A program made the translations under genes and the position numbers. DNA of 64,000 nt from Bordetella ansorpii (GTDB taxonomy: Bacteria > Pseudomonadota > Gammaproteobacteria > Burkholderiales > Burkholderiaceae_B): assembly GCF_900078705.1 (NCBI RefSeq), contig NZ_FKIF01000002.1:434001-498000 (forward strand), read 5' to 3'. Positions 1 to 8,211 of the stretch are shown piece after piece. The notes beneath the pieces were generated by a model, which was given only the letters and a program-made list of their open reading frames with translations, searched no databases and was not told where the DNA came from. The number at the start of each line of letters is the position of its first letter. The stretch's first letter is position 1.

Positions 1-1
1 G

Positions 2-970
2 GGACCAAAGGCCAGCGAACTGGCCATGCGGCTCCAGCGTTCGCCGATCCTGGGCATACACGTCGACGGCTATTACGCGCCGCAGCCGCTGCCCGGGCAG
101 GAAGGCAGCCCGGGCGGCACGCCGCGCTACCTCGGCGGCTTTGCCAGCGCGATCAAGCAGATCGATTCCGGCCAGATCGACATCGCCTTCATTCCCCTCG
201 ACAAGCATAGCTACGAGGACGAGGCATTGCAGCTGATGAACCGGCTGTACGACTCCACGACCACCATCTACCTGATTCCCGAATCGCCCATCCCCGGCGA
301 ATCGGTGATCGACAACGCCGTCATCGCCGGCGTGCCGCTGCTGGCCCTGCACGAAACGCAGATGGTCGGCCTGTCGCGCTCGTTCAAGCGCGCGACGGAT
401 CTCGTGCTGGGCAGCCTGGTGCTGCTTCTGGTGCTGCCCGTGATGCTGCTGGTGGCCCTGGCCATCCGCCTGGATTCGCCCGGTCCCATCATCTTCCGCC
501 AGCATCGCTATGGCGAACGCGGCTCGTCCATCACCGTCTTCAAGTTCCGCTCGATGCGCGTGGGCAGCGATCGCCTGCAGGATGGCAAGCTGCGCCAGGC
601 CAGCGCCAACGACGACCGCATCACGCGGGTGGGCCGCATCCTGCGCCGCACGTCGCTGGACGAACTGCCGCAGTTGTTCAATGTGCTGGGCGGCTCGATG
701 AGCCTGGTGGGCCCGCGCCCCCACGCCGTCGAACACAACGAGATGTACCGGCGCATGATCCACGGCTACATGCTGCGCCACAGCGTCAAGCCGGGCATCA
801 CGGGCTGGGCGCAGATCCATGGCCTGCGCGGCGAGACCGACACGCCGGACAAGATGCAGCGCCGTGTGCAGTACGACCGCTACTACATCACCAACTGGTC
901 GTTGCGGCTGGACCTGAAGATCCTGGTCCGCACCACGGTGATGATCCTGTGGGATAGAAACGCGTACTGA
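2..970 (+). CDS. Undecaprenyl-phosphate sugar phosphotransferase (initiating glycosyltransferase), 5' partial
   Basis: The reading frame is open to the left edge, so the N-terminus lies outside the window; 322 codons remain. The visible part has the end of a CoA-binding-like N-terminal region, one membrane segment (LGSLVLLLVLPVMLLVALAI) and then the complete bacterial sugar transferase domain: DSPGPIIFRQHRYG, FKFRSMR, RRTSLDELPQLFNVL and SLVGPRPHA. This family (WcaJ/WbaP type) moves a sugar-1-phosphate onto undecaprenyl phosphate at the inner membrane, the first step of repeat-unit synthesis. The flanking wzx-, wzy-, wza- and wzc-like genes fit this role. The sugar cannot be told from sequence. 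An internal ATG at 26 is present, but homology continues upstream of it. Confidence 0.93.
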   Translation, partial: GPKASELAMRLQRSPILGIHVDGYYAPQPLPGQEGSPGGTPRYLGGFASAIKQIDSGQIDIAFIPLDKHSYEDEALQLMNRLYDSTTTIYLIPESPIPGESVIDNAVIAGVPLLALHETQMVGLSRSFKRATDLVLGSLVLLLVLPVMLLVALAIRLDSPGPIIFRQHRYGERGSSITVFKFRSMRVGSDRLQDGKLRQASANDDRITRVGRILRRTSLDELPQLFNVLGGSMSLVGPRPHAVEHNEMYRRMIHGYMLRHSVKPGITGWAQIHGLRGETDTPDKMQRRVQYDRYYITNWSLRLDLKILVRTTVMILWDRNAY

Positions 971-1033
971 CGCGGCGGCGAGCGCCGCCCCCGCATGCGC
1001 GAACGGATGGCGTCCGGCTGCCCCCGGTCCGGG

Positions 1034-1870
1034 TCAGGACGATCCGCGCCCGGTACGCAACGCGCGCCACTGCTTCCAGCACAGCATCGCGAACCAGGGG
1101 TCATTGACCAGATAGCGGCGCCACAGGCGCCTGGGGTTCGTCAGCAGGCGCCACACCCACTCCATGCCGATGCGCTGGAACACCGCGGGTGCGCGGCGCT
1201 GCAGTCCGATGGCGAACTCCATCGCGGCCCCCACGCACAGCACGATGCCGCCAGGCAGAGATGAGGCGTAGTGCAGCGCCCAGTTCTCCTGCTTGGGCAA
1301 TCCCACGCAGGCGAATACGACGTCGGGGGCGGATTCCCGCACCCGCTGCGCGAACGCCTCGCCTTCCGGTCCCAGCGGCTCGAACCGCATGGACGGGCAT
1401 ACGATGTCCACGCGCAGCGCGGGGAAGTACCGGGCGAAACGCGCGGTCAGGTCGGCCTCCGATCCCGGCATGCCTCCCAGCAGCATGATGCGCCAATTGC
1501 GCCGCTCGGCCTCTTTGCACAGCGCCACGAACAGGTCGGCGCCGGTCACGCGCTGCGGCAACGGGCGGCCGAGCAACCGGCTGGCCCACACCACCGGCAT
1601 GCCATCGGCAAAGATGAAATCGGCCGTCGCGTAACGCGCCCGCAGTTCGGGCGCGGCATCCAGGCGCACGATGTGGTCGACGTTGGGTGTGACCACCACG
1701 CGCGCGCGGCCGTCGCGCCGCTCGGCCGCCCGGACCAGCGCCTCCACGGCGGCATCGAACGTGACCGCCGACATGTCCAGGTCGAACAGGCGGGCCTTGG
1801 GCAGGGCAGGGAGATCGGTGGAAGGCAAGCCGGCACCGTCGGGGCCGGAAGTATGCGGCAAGGTTTGCAA
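1034..1870 (-). CDS. WecG/TagA/CpsF family glycosyltransferase
   Basis: A 278-residue protein if the TTG at 1870 is the start; the family is usually 240-260 residues. Family signatures are clear: TPNVDHIVRL, FIFADGMPVVWASRLLG, LLGGMPGSEADL, PDVVFACVGLPKQENW and the C-terminal GMEWVWRLLTNPRRLWRRY. These enzymes add an N-acetylmannosamine-type sugar to a lipid-linked sugar on the cytoplasmic face. It is convergent with the sugar transferase, so it probably adds the second sugar of the repeat unit. The TTG is chosen because CAGGGG lies about six bases upstream and a TTGTCA/TACAAT promoter lies at 1940-1969. That promoter would be internal to the longer ATG form starting at 1990. The open frame continues far upstream only as an antisense shadow of the GMC gene. 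Confidence 0.88.
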   Translation of the reverse strand: MQTLPHTSGPDGAGLPSTDLPALPKARLFDLDMSAVTFDAAVEALVRAAERRDGRARVVVTPNVDHIVRLDAAPELRARYATADFIFADGMPVVWASRLLGRPLPQRVTGADLFVALCKEAERRNWRIMLLGGMPGSEADLTARFARYFPALRVDIVCPSMRFEPLGPEGEAFAQRVRESAPDVVFACVGLPKQENWALHYASSLPGGIVLCVGAAMEFAIGLQRRAPAVFQRIGMEWVWRLLTNPRRLWRRYLVNDPWFAMLCWKQWRALRTGRGSS

Positions 1871-1939
1871 AAGAGCCCCTGAGAGGAAGTGCCATACGGT
1901 ATGCGCGACGCCGGAGCACCAGGCAAGTCGGGCCGCAAC

Positions 1940-1969
1940 ATTGTATTTATAAAATTTTGAACGTGACAA
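1940..1969 (-). promoter_or_regulatory. Candidate sigma70 promoter of the WecG-family gene
   Basis: On the minus strand TTGTCA (1969-1964) is followed after 18 bases by TACAAT (1945-1940), in a locally AT-rich stretch. The expected start of transcription, near 1933, leaves about a 60-base leader to the TTG at 1870. Confidence 0.5.
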
Positions 1970-2095
1970 AATGAGTACGCTACTATCCATGGCGACACCG
2001 TTAGTGCATGCGATGGACGTCCGGAGTGCCGGGGCTCGCTGAACAGCGTATGCCGCGAACGCATTCCAGCTTGCGTTGCCTTCCCCCTTGATTCC

Positions 2096-3751
2096 ATGAT
2101 CGACGACGCGAATAACGTACCCGCAGGCGCTGTACTGAAGGCAGATTTGTGCATCGTTGGCGCCGGTCCGGCAGGCATCTCCCTGGCCCTGGCGCTCATG
2201 GACAGCGGCCTGGACGTGCTGCTGCTCGAAAGCGGGGCCGACCGGCCCGATCCGAACGCGCAGCGGCTCTACGAAGGCACGGTAACCGATGCGCGCATGC
2301 ACAGCCCGCCCGACCGCTACCGGGTACGGCAGTTCGGCGGGTCCAGCACGTTGTGGGGCGGGCGATCCATGCCGCTCGATCCCATCGACTTCGAGCAGCG
2401 CGATTACATCCCGCACAGCGGCTGGCCCATCGGCATGCAGGACCTGCTGCCGTACTACCCCCGGGCGAACCTGTTGTGCGAAGCCGGCGAGTTCTCCTAT
2501 ACGGCGGAAACCGCATTCGAACGGCCGATCCGTCCGATGATCGCGGGCCTGGATAGCGACACGTTCACGTCCAACACGCTGGAGCGGTTCAGTTGCCCGA
2601 CCGACTTCGGCCAACGTTACCGGCGCCGCCTGCAAGACGGCTCCGTACGCCTGCTGCAGAACGCCAACCTGTGCGGCCTGCCTAGCCAGCCCGATGGCCG
2701 CATCCGGAATGCGGCGGTGCGCACGCTGTCCGGCAAGGCGTTCTCCATCGAGGCGCGCGCCTTCGTCCTGGCGGCCGGCGGCCTGGAGAACGCCCGCCTG
2801 CTGCTGGCCAGTCCCGGTCCGAGCGGCGCGGGCATCGGCAATGCGCATGATGTCGTCGGCCGCTTCTACATGTGCCACATCGCCGGCACGATCGGCACGA
2901 TGGACCTGTCCGGCGCGGCGTCGGTGTGGCACGGCTACGAGGTCTCGGACGAAGGCGTCTATTGCCGCCGCCGCCTGGCGCTGAGTCCGCAAGCGCAACA
3001 CCGCCTGCGGGCGGGCAATTTCATCGCCCGCCTGCACCATCCGCACATCCCCGATCCGGGCCATGGCATCGGCATCCTGTCGCTGCTCTATCTGGCGCGC
3101 CCCTTCATTCCCTACGAATACAGCAAGCGCCTGTCCGACAAAGCCGGCGAAGCGCCGGCATCCCGCACGGCCCACCTGGCCAATGTGCTGCGCGACTCGC
3201 CGGCCACGGCCCGGTTCCTGTGGCATTGGCTGACCCAGCGCACGCTGGCGGCACGCAAATTCCCGTCGGTCATCGTGCATCCCCGCAATCGCCGCTACAG
3301 CCTGGATTTCCATGCCGAGCAGATACCCAACCCCGACAGCCGCGTCACCCTGGGCCGCGATGCCGACGCGCTGGGAATGCGGCGGCTGGTCGTGGACTGG
3401 CGCTATACGGCGCAGGACGTCGCAACGGTAAGCGCCGCGCTGCAGGCGCTCGCGGACACCATCAGCGGCAGCGGCCTGGGCCGTTTCGAATACGACCCGG
3501 CGGGCATCGAGGAGCAGATCACGCGCTACGGGGCCTACGGCGGCCACCATATCGGCACCGCGCGCATGGGCACGGATCCGCGCAGCAGCGTGGTGGACGC
3601 CGATTGCCGCGTGCACGAGGCCCCCAACCTGTATGTGGCGGGCTCCGCCGTATTTCCCACTTCCAGCCAGGCGAATCCCACCCTGACGATCGTCGCGCTG
3701 TCGCTGCGTCTGGCGGATCACTTGAAGACGCGCCTGTCGCACGAAGACTGA
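2096..3751 (+). CDS. GMC-family FAD-dependent oxidoreductase
   Basis: A 551-residue flavoprotein. The N-terminal dinucleotide-binding motif VGAGPAG (about residues 21-27) is followed by LLLESGA, and the substrate region has FGGSSTLWGGR. The C-terminal GMC oxidoreductase domain has GGHHIGTARMG with the expected catalytic His near 484-485 and SSQANPTLT with Asn 527. GMC enzymes oxidise alcohol groups of sugars or alcohols and pass electrons to FAD. In a polysaccharide locus it may oxidise a sugar or polyol used in the repeat unit, but the substrate is not known. No signal peptide is visible, so a cytoplasmic location is likely. The NAD-dependent epimerase starts 19 bases downstream, suggesting an operon. 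Confidence 0.9.
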   Translation: MIDDANNVPAGAVLKADLCIVGAGPAGISLALALMDSGLDVLLLESGADRPDPNAQRLYEGTVTDARMHSPPDRYRVRQFGGSSTLWGGRSMPLDPIDFEQRDYIPHSGWPIGMQDLLPYYPRANLLCEAGEFSYTAETAFERPIRPMIAGLDSDTFTSNTLERFSCPTDFGQRYRRRLQDGSVRLLQNANLCGLPSQPDGRIRNAAVRTLSGKAFSIEARAFVLAAGGLENARLLLASPGPSGAGIGNAHDVVGRFYMCHIAGTIGTMDLSGAASVWHGYEVSDEGVYCRRRLALSPQAQHRLRAGNFIARLHHPHIPDPGHGIGILSLLYLARPFIPYEYSKRLSDKAGEAPASRTAHLANVLRDSPATARFLWHWLTQRTLAARKFPSVIVHPRNRRYSLDFHAEQIPNPDSRVTLGRDADALGMRRLVVDWRYTAQDVATVSAALQALADTISGSGLGRFEYDPAGIEEQITRYGAYGGHHIGTARMGTDPRSSVVDADCRVHEAPNLYVAGSAVFPTSSQANPTLTIVALSLRLADHLKTRLSHED

Positions 3752-3770
3752 TACCCCCCTTGGAAACGAG

Positions 3771-4736
3771 ATGACGGCACCCCATTCGGCAAGGCAAGTA
3801 CTGGTTCTGGGCGCGCAGGGCTATATCGGACGCGCCGTGTCGCGCGCGCTGGCCGCCGAGCCCGCGCTGGCGCCTCGCACCGCGGGCCGCCGCGCCGATG
3901 CCCAGATCATGCTCGACGCCACCGACGCCCACGCGCTGGCGCGGGCCGTGGCGGACACGGACGCCGTCGTCAATTGCGTCGCGGGATCGCCGGACACCAT
4001 CGTGCGCAATGCGCAGGCGCTGAAACACGCACTGCAACAGCATCCCCGGCCGCTGGTGCATTTCAGTTCGATGGCTGCCTACGGCGGCGTGCGCGGCACG
4101 ATCGACGAACAACATGCGTTGAAAGGCGACCTCGGGCCGTATTCGGCCGCCAAGGCGCAGGCCGAACACATTCTTGCCGACCTCCCCGGCCGCATGGTGC
4201 TGCGGCCAGGATGCGTCTATGGCCTGGGCAGCCCGCAATGGAGCGAGCGCATCGCCCGCCTGCTGCGCGCCCACCGCATCGGCGATATGGGCAGCGCCGG
4301 CGATGGCTGCAGCAACCTCGTGCACGTGGACGACGTGACGCGGGCCGTCATCGCCTGCCTGCTGCGTCCCGAAGCCGCCAACGGCGCCTATAACCTGGCG
4401 ATGCGGGACGCCCCCGACTGGAACACGTATTTCCTTGCCTATGCGAAAGCGTTGGGCGCCGTGCCGCTATCCCGCATCGGTGCGCGCAGGCTGAAGCTGG
4501 AGACCAAACTGGCGGCGCCCGCCTTGAAGATCCTGGAAATCGCGGCGGGCAAGGCACGCCTGCGCGGCCTGACGCTTCCTCCGCCGATTCCACCATCCCT
4601 GGCGCGCCTCTGGCAGCAGGACATCCGCCTGGACAGCCGCGCCGCCGAAGACCGGCTCGGACTGGCCTGGACACCCCTGGCTGAAGGCCTGCGCCGCAGC
4701 ATGCCGCCTGACCTCACCAGGACGCCGGCATCGTAG
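3771..4736 (+). CDS. NAD(P)-dependent epimerase/dehydratase (extended SDR family)
   Basis: A 321-residue Rossmann-fold protein. GAQGYIGRAVSRAL near the N-terminus is the nucleotide-binding glycine motif. YSAAK (Y124, K128) is the SDR catalytic pair, followed by LRPGCVYGLGSPQW and NLVHVDDVTRAVI, typical of nucleotide-sugar epimerases/dehydratases. A good ribosome site (GGAAACGAG) lies just before the ATG. It follows the GMC gene by 19 bases, and the two could act in sequence to oxidise and then reduce or epimerise one sugar. The substrate is unknown. It converges on the small secreted-protein gene at 4788. Confidence 0.88.
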   Translation: MTAPHSARQVLVLGAQGYIGRAVSRALAAEPALAPRTAGRRADAQIMLDATDAHALARAVADTDAVVNCVAGSPDTIVRNAQALKHALQQHPRPLVHFSSMAAYGGVRGTIDEQHALKGDLGPYSAAKAQAEHILADLPGRMVLRPGCVYGLGSPQWSERIARLLRAHRIGDMGSAGDGCSNLVHVDDVTRAVIACLLRPEAANGAYNLAMRDAPDWNTYFLAYAKALGAVPLSRIGARRLKLETKLAAPALKILEIAAGKARLRGLTLPPPIPPSLARLWQQDIRLDSRAAEDRLGLAWTPLAEGLRRSMPPDLTRTPAS

Positions 4737-4787
4737 AACGCGCGCTGCCGGCGCGCCCGCGCCGATGCGGCAGTGCCCGACGCCGCA

Positions 4788-5171
4788 TCAACGCGACGTC
4801 GGCGGATCGTCGTCGGGCGACAGTTCCACTTCGGGCGCGGGCGGAATACGGCGCTTCTGCGCCTCGATGCAGCTCTGCATGGCCACATAGTTCATGGGAT
4901 CGCGGCTGCGCGTGAATTCATCGCAACCCGTCTGGATCTCTTCGGGCAGTTCAAGCCATTCCCTGCGGATCCGCTCCAGCGCATACCGCTGGCTGGCCAG
5001 GCAACGGGCTTGGGCGTCATCCGAAAACCCATCCGGGGTGTTGGCCCGCAGCCTGCAGAACAGGTTCGAGTCGTAGCGGGGCGGGTCGAGTTGGGCCCAC
5101 GCGGAGGCGATCGTGCAGGCTTGCACGACGCCCAGCACCAGTGCTGCCGGCCAGGTTCGGGAAAAACTCAT
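4788..5171 (-). CDS. Small secreted protein of unknown function
   Basis: A 127-residue protein that I do not recognise. It has a clear signal peptide (hydrophobic AALVLGVVQACTIAS, likely cleavage after ASAWA). The exported part is about 100 residues with four cysteines (FCRLR, ARCLA, TGCDE, QSCIE), which could form two disulfides, and an acidic proline-rich tail. Its ATG overlaps the flippase stop codon in an ATGA, so it is probably translationally coupled to it and belongs to the polysaccharide operon. A periplasmic accessory role is plausible but unproven. Confidence 0.75.
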   Translation of the reverse strand: MSFSRTWPAALVLGVVQACTIASAWAQLDPPRYDSNLFCRLRANTPDGFSDDAQARCLASQRYALERIRREWLELPEEIQTGCDEFTRSRDPMNYVAMQSCIEAQKRRIPPAPEVELSPDDDPPTSR

Positions 5172-6529
5172 CGGGTATCTCCACCAGTGCGGCGGCGCAC
5201 ATGACCCGACACCTCGCGCCGCAAGCGGCACAACGGCGATACGTCCAGCAGACGATGCGCCAGCCATGCCGCGGCCACGCCGTTGACGACCGTCGCAAGC
5301 GCCGTCGCCAGCGCGGCGCCGGGGCTGCCGGCCAGGGGAACGAGCGCCACCAGGCCGACGGACAACACCGCCAATGTGCAGGCGTTGATCCTGTACAGCA
5401 CCCGCAAGTGCGACGTCATGCCCAGCATCTCGGGCATCGCGGTGAAGCACGCCGCCGCCAGTTGGCCCACCGCCAGGATGCGCAGCGTGTTGGCGCCCTC
5501 GCCGAACCCCGGACCGAACAGGCTCAGCAACTGCTCGGGCGCGAGCAGCATGACGAGGGTTGCCGGCAACGCCAGGCAGAGCACGATGCCGATGGCCTGC
5601 GCTGCCGACTTCTCCAGGCCACGGATGTCGCCGCGCGCATACAGCGCCGCGAATCGGGGCACGGCCATGCCGGCCACGCCGCTGATCAGGATGTTGATCA
5701 CCAGCGCCATGCGCCAGGTCAGGGCAAACAGGCCGGTCTCGTAGGCCGTGGCCACGATGCCCAGCACGATGGCGGGCGCGGAGGTGAGAAGCAGCTTGGT
5801 CAGGTCCAGGGAGAACAGCGACAGCCCAGGACGCAGCAGTCCCTGGATTTCCGGCGCACGGGAGCCGGGGCAAGGCAGGGTGGCCAGCCCGCGATGCAGA
5901 AGCACGGCCCCGACCACGGCGGTGACCGCGAAACTTGCCGCGATCAGGATCAGTATCTGGGACACGGTCAGCGTGCCGGTGAGCGTGACCGGAATGGCGA
6001 CGGCACAGAAGATGGCCGGCCAGAGCCACGAATAGACCATCTGGCTGTATCCGACGCGTTGCAGGCCGGCCAACGCGCCGGCCAGGCCCGCGCCCAGATT
6101 CTGGGGGATGAGGGTCAACGCCCCCAGGGCCAGCGGCACGGCCAGCTCATCCTTGCTCAGCACATGGTGGGCCAACGGCCAGGCAAGCGCCGCAAGCAAC
6201 ACGGCGACCGCCGTGGAGGCAAGCAGGATCAGTCCCAGTGCCCGCCGGATCGCCGGGCGTACCGTCTCGTGCCGGTCCGTCGCCACGGCCGCGGCCAGTT
6301 GCCGGGTCAGCGCCTGGTCCATGCCCAGCCTGCCAAAGCCCGCCAGGCCGATCATGAAGCTGAACACGATATAGAAACGGCCGGTATCCGCCACGCCCAG
6401 CGTCGCCGCGACCAGCAGGTGAAAGCCGTAGCGGCATGGCAGGTCGAGCATGCGCACGCCCAGGCTGACGAAGGCGCCGCGGAGGACGGAACCGCCTTTA
6501 TCGGGCTCTGCTCGCCTGGCAGCATCCAT
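5168..6529 (-). CDS. Polysaccharide flippase (Wzx-like, MATE/MOP superfamily)
   Basis: About 453 residues with roughly 12 to 14 hydrophobic segments from end to end and the polysaccharide-biosynthesis N-terminus (LRGAFVSLGVRMLDLPCRYG). This family flips lipid-linked repeat units across the inner membrane. The ATG at 6529 is preferred because GGGAGG lies just upstream. A start at 6550, overlapping the previous stop, would add seven residues but has no ribosome site. It lies in the leftward operon wza-wzy-GH44-wzx-small protein, with overlaps or short gaps between neighbours. The flippase call is firm at the fold level; the lipid substrate is inferred from context. Confidence 0.88.
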   Translation of the reverse strand: MDAARRAEPDKGGSVLRGAFVSLGVRMLDLPCRYGFHLLVAATLGVADTGRFYIVFSFMIGLAGFGRLGMDQALTRQLAAAVATDRHETVRPAIRRALGLILLASTAVAVLLAALAWPLAHHVLSKDELAVPLALGALTLIPQNLGAGLAGALAGLQRVGYSQMVYSWLWPAIFCAVAIPVTLTGTLTVSQILILIAASFAVTAVVGAVLLHRGLATLPCPGSRAPEIQGLLRPGLSLFSLDLTKLLLTSAPAIVLGIVATAYETGLFALTWRMALVINILISGVAGMAVPRFAALYARGDIRGLEKSAAQAIGIVLCLALPATLVMLLAPEQLLSLFGPGFGEGANTLRILAVGQLAAACFTAMPEMLGMTSHLRVLYRINACTLAVLSVGLVALVPLAGSPGAALATALATVVNGVAAAWLAHRLLDVSPLCRLRREVSGHVRRRTGGDTR

Positions 6530-6546
6530 GTCGCCTCCCAGTCCCG

Positions 6547-8211
6547 TCATTTGGGCGCCGCGCCGCGCAAGACGAACAGCGTGACGCTCTGCGGCGGCAG
6601 GACGGCCTCCATCTGGCTGCCGGCATACGGTGCGTCAGGCAGCCGGACCAAGGCATTGTTCGCCAACTGCCAGGTCTCGGCCTGGCCATCGGCCGCGAAG
6701 TTGCCGATTTTCAGCGTGGCCGCCGCCATGCGGTCGAGCTGCTTGTTGATGACGACCACGGTCAGGGTACGGCCCTCGTCACGCAAGGCGGCGAACGACG
6801 AGACCTGGTCCGGATCGGCGGTCACCGCGGCGACGCTGGTCGACCCGAAGCCCGAGCCCTGGCCGTCGTAGTTGCGGTAGAGCTTGAACGCCTTGTACAC
6901 CGGGGTCGCGGCATCGGGCGCGCCCCAGCGGGTCGCGATGTCCAGCCCTTCGCGCCCGAAGATGCCCAGCAGGTCGGCCTGCGCCGTGGCCCCGTTCATG
7001 ATGGCGTCGCCGCCCCAGTTGTATTCCGTCAGCGCGATCGGCGTGCCGGGGTGGTAGTAGCTGTCCACCCACTGCCGCATGCGCGGGATCAGCGACACGA
7101 CGCTGTTGATCCAGGTCGGATCCTTGTAGGCCGGGTCCCAGAGATTGCGCGTGGAACGGTTGCGCGCCAGTGCGATCTCGGGCGTATCCGCCGCCCCCGC
7201 TTCGCTGTACTCGCCACCTTGCGGGTAGAAGTGCAGGCTGAACACGTCGATGGGCCGTCCGGCCGCCTTCCATTGCGACAGCAGCCAGGGCACATAATCC
7301 ATGCCGCCGGTTTCGTTCTTCCTGTCGGGGGCGCCATCCAGGCCGTTCTGGGCCGAATATTGCTGATCGAACCCGCTGTAGTGATAGCCGAACCATCCCC
7401 ACTCCTCGGGCGCCACCACCAGCCCCCCCGGATCGGCCGTCTTCACCGCGCGCGAATAGGCGAGGACTTTTTCCGCGACTTCCGAGGCATGCGCGCCAAC
7501 GGGATGGATGTCGCGATGGATGAGATGCCAAAGGCTCGGCTCGTTGTCCATCACGTAATAGCGTGGCGCACCCGGGCCCGCCGGACCGAAGCGCTGGACC
7601 AGTTGCTCGACGCGTGCCTGCTCGTTGCGCGGGTCGTTGGGCACGGTGGCGTCGTTCGGGTCGTTGTCGACGATCAGCGTTCCATCGGGCAGGACCCCGT
7701 TGCCGGCATCGCGCAGGCCGTCGACGTCGTAGGCCAGTTGCCGGCCATACTTGGCCATGGAAAAACTGGCCAGGGCCGTGCGGTCCTGGCCCAGCTTGGC
7801 GACCCTGCCGATCATGGAGATAGTCACCATCGGGATGGCGCCGCCATCGCGGGTAAGCGCCACGAAGCGCTCGCCGAACTGATCGTTGATGGCGGCGGGA
7901 TCGGCCGCCAGGCTTTCGAAGAACCAGTCCTTGCCCGCATTCCGGGCGTCGAGCCGCCAGTTGTAGGCCGAGGCGCTATTGCCGCCGGAACGGTTGATGG
8001 GAATACGCAGGTCGCGCAGCATCTGCGTCGTCGCGAAGTTCATGCCGTAGACCAGCGGACTGATGGGCCGGCGGTTGGCCGCCGCGTCGATGGACACGAC
8101 GGCGGGTAGCGGCGAACGGTCTGTGGCCATGCCGCGCGCGACGATGATGCCCCCCAGCAGCAGGGCCGCCGCCAGCAGGAACCAGAGAATGAAACGTCCG
8201 AGACTAGGCAT
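6547..8211 (-). CDS. Membrane-anchored glycoside hydrolase, GH44-like
   Basis: A 554-residue protein with an N-terminal membrane anchor (about residues 7-26) and a large extracytoplasmic domain. Motifs match GH44 endoglucanase/xyloglucanase enzymes: RSGGNSASAYNW near 74-85, MDNEPSLWHLIHRDIHP near 221-237 and ALTEYNWGGDA near 393-403. E224 and E396 sit where the family has its acid/base and nucleophile, so activity is plausible. A beta-sandwich-like C-terminal part follows. Within a synthesis locus it probably trims or releases the polymer rather than degrading food. The start overlaps the wzy-like gene by 8 bases. A single anchor and no cleavage site suggest it stays in the inner membrane, facing the periplasm. 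Confidence 0.85.
   Translation of the reverse strand: MPSLGRFILWFLLAAALLLGGIIVARGMATDRSPLPAVVSIDAAANRRPISPLVYGMNFATTQMLRDLRIPINRSGGNSASAYNWRLDARNAGKDWFFESLAADPAAINDQFGERFVALTRDGGAIPMVTISMIGRVAKLGQDRTALASFSMAKYGRQLAYDVDGLRDAGNGVLPDGTLIVDNDPNDATVPNDPRNEQARVEQLVQRFGPAGPGAPRYYVMDNEPSLWHLIHRDIHPVGAHASEVAEKVLAYSRAVKTADPGGLVVAPEEWGWFGYHYSGFDQQYSAQNGLDGAPDRKNETGGMDYVPWLLSQWKAAGRPIDVFSLHFYPQGGEYSEAGAADTPEIALARNRSTRNLWDPAYKDPTWINSVVSLIPRMRQWVDSYYHPGTPIALTEYNWGGDAIMNGATAQADLLGIFGREGLDIATRWGAPDAATPVYKAFKLYRNYDGQGSGFGSTSVAAVTADPDQVSSFAALRDEGRTLTVVVINKQLDRMAAATLKIGNFAADGQAETWQLANNALVRLPDAPYAGSQMEAVLPPQSVTLFVLRGAAPK

Noticed and set aside
1871-3742. Upstream extension of the WecG-family frame to 902 codons
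   Set aside because: It runs antisense through the GMC oxidoreductase. The real start is set by the ribosome site and promoter near 1870-1969.
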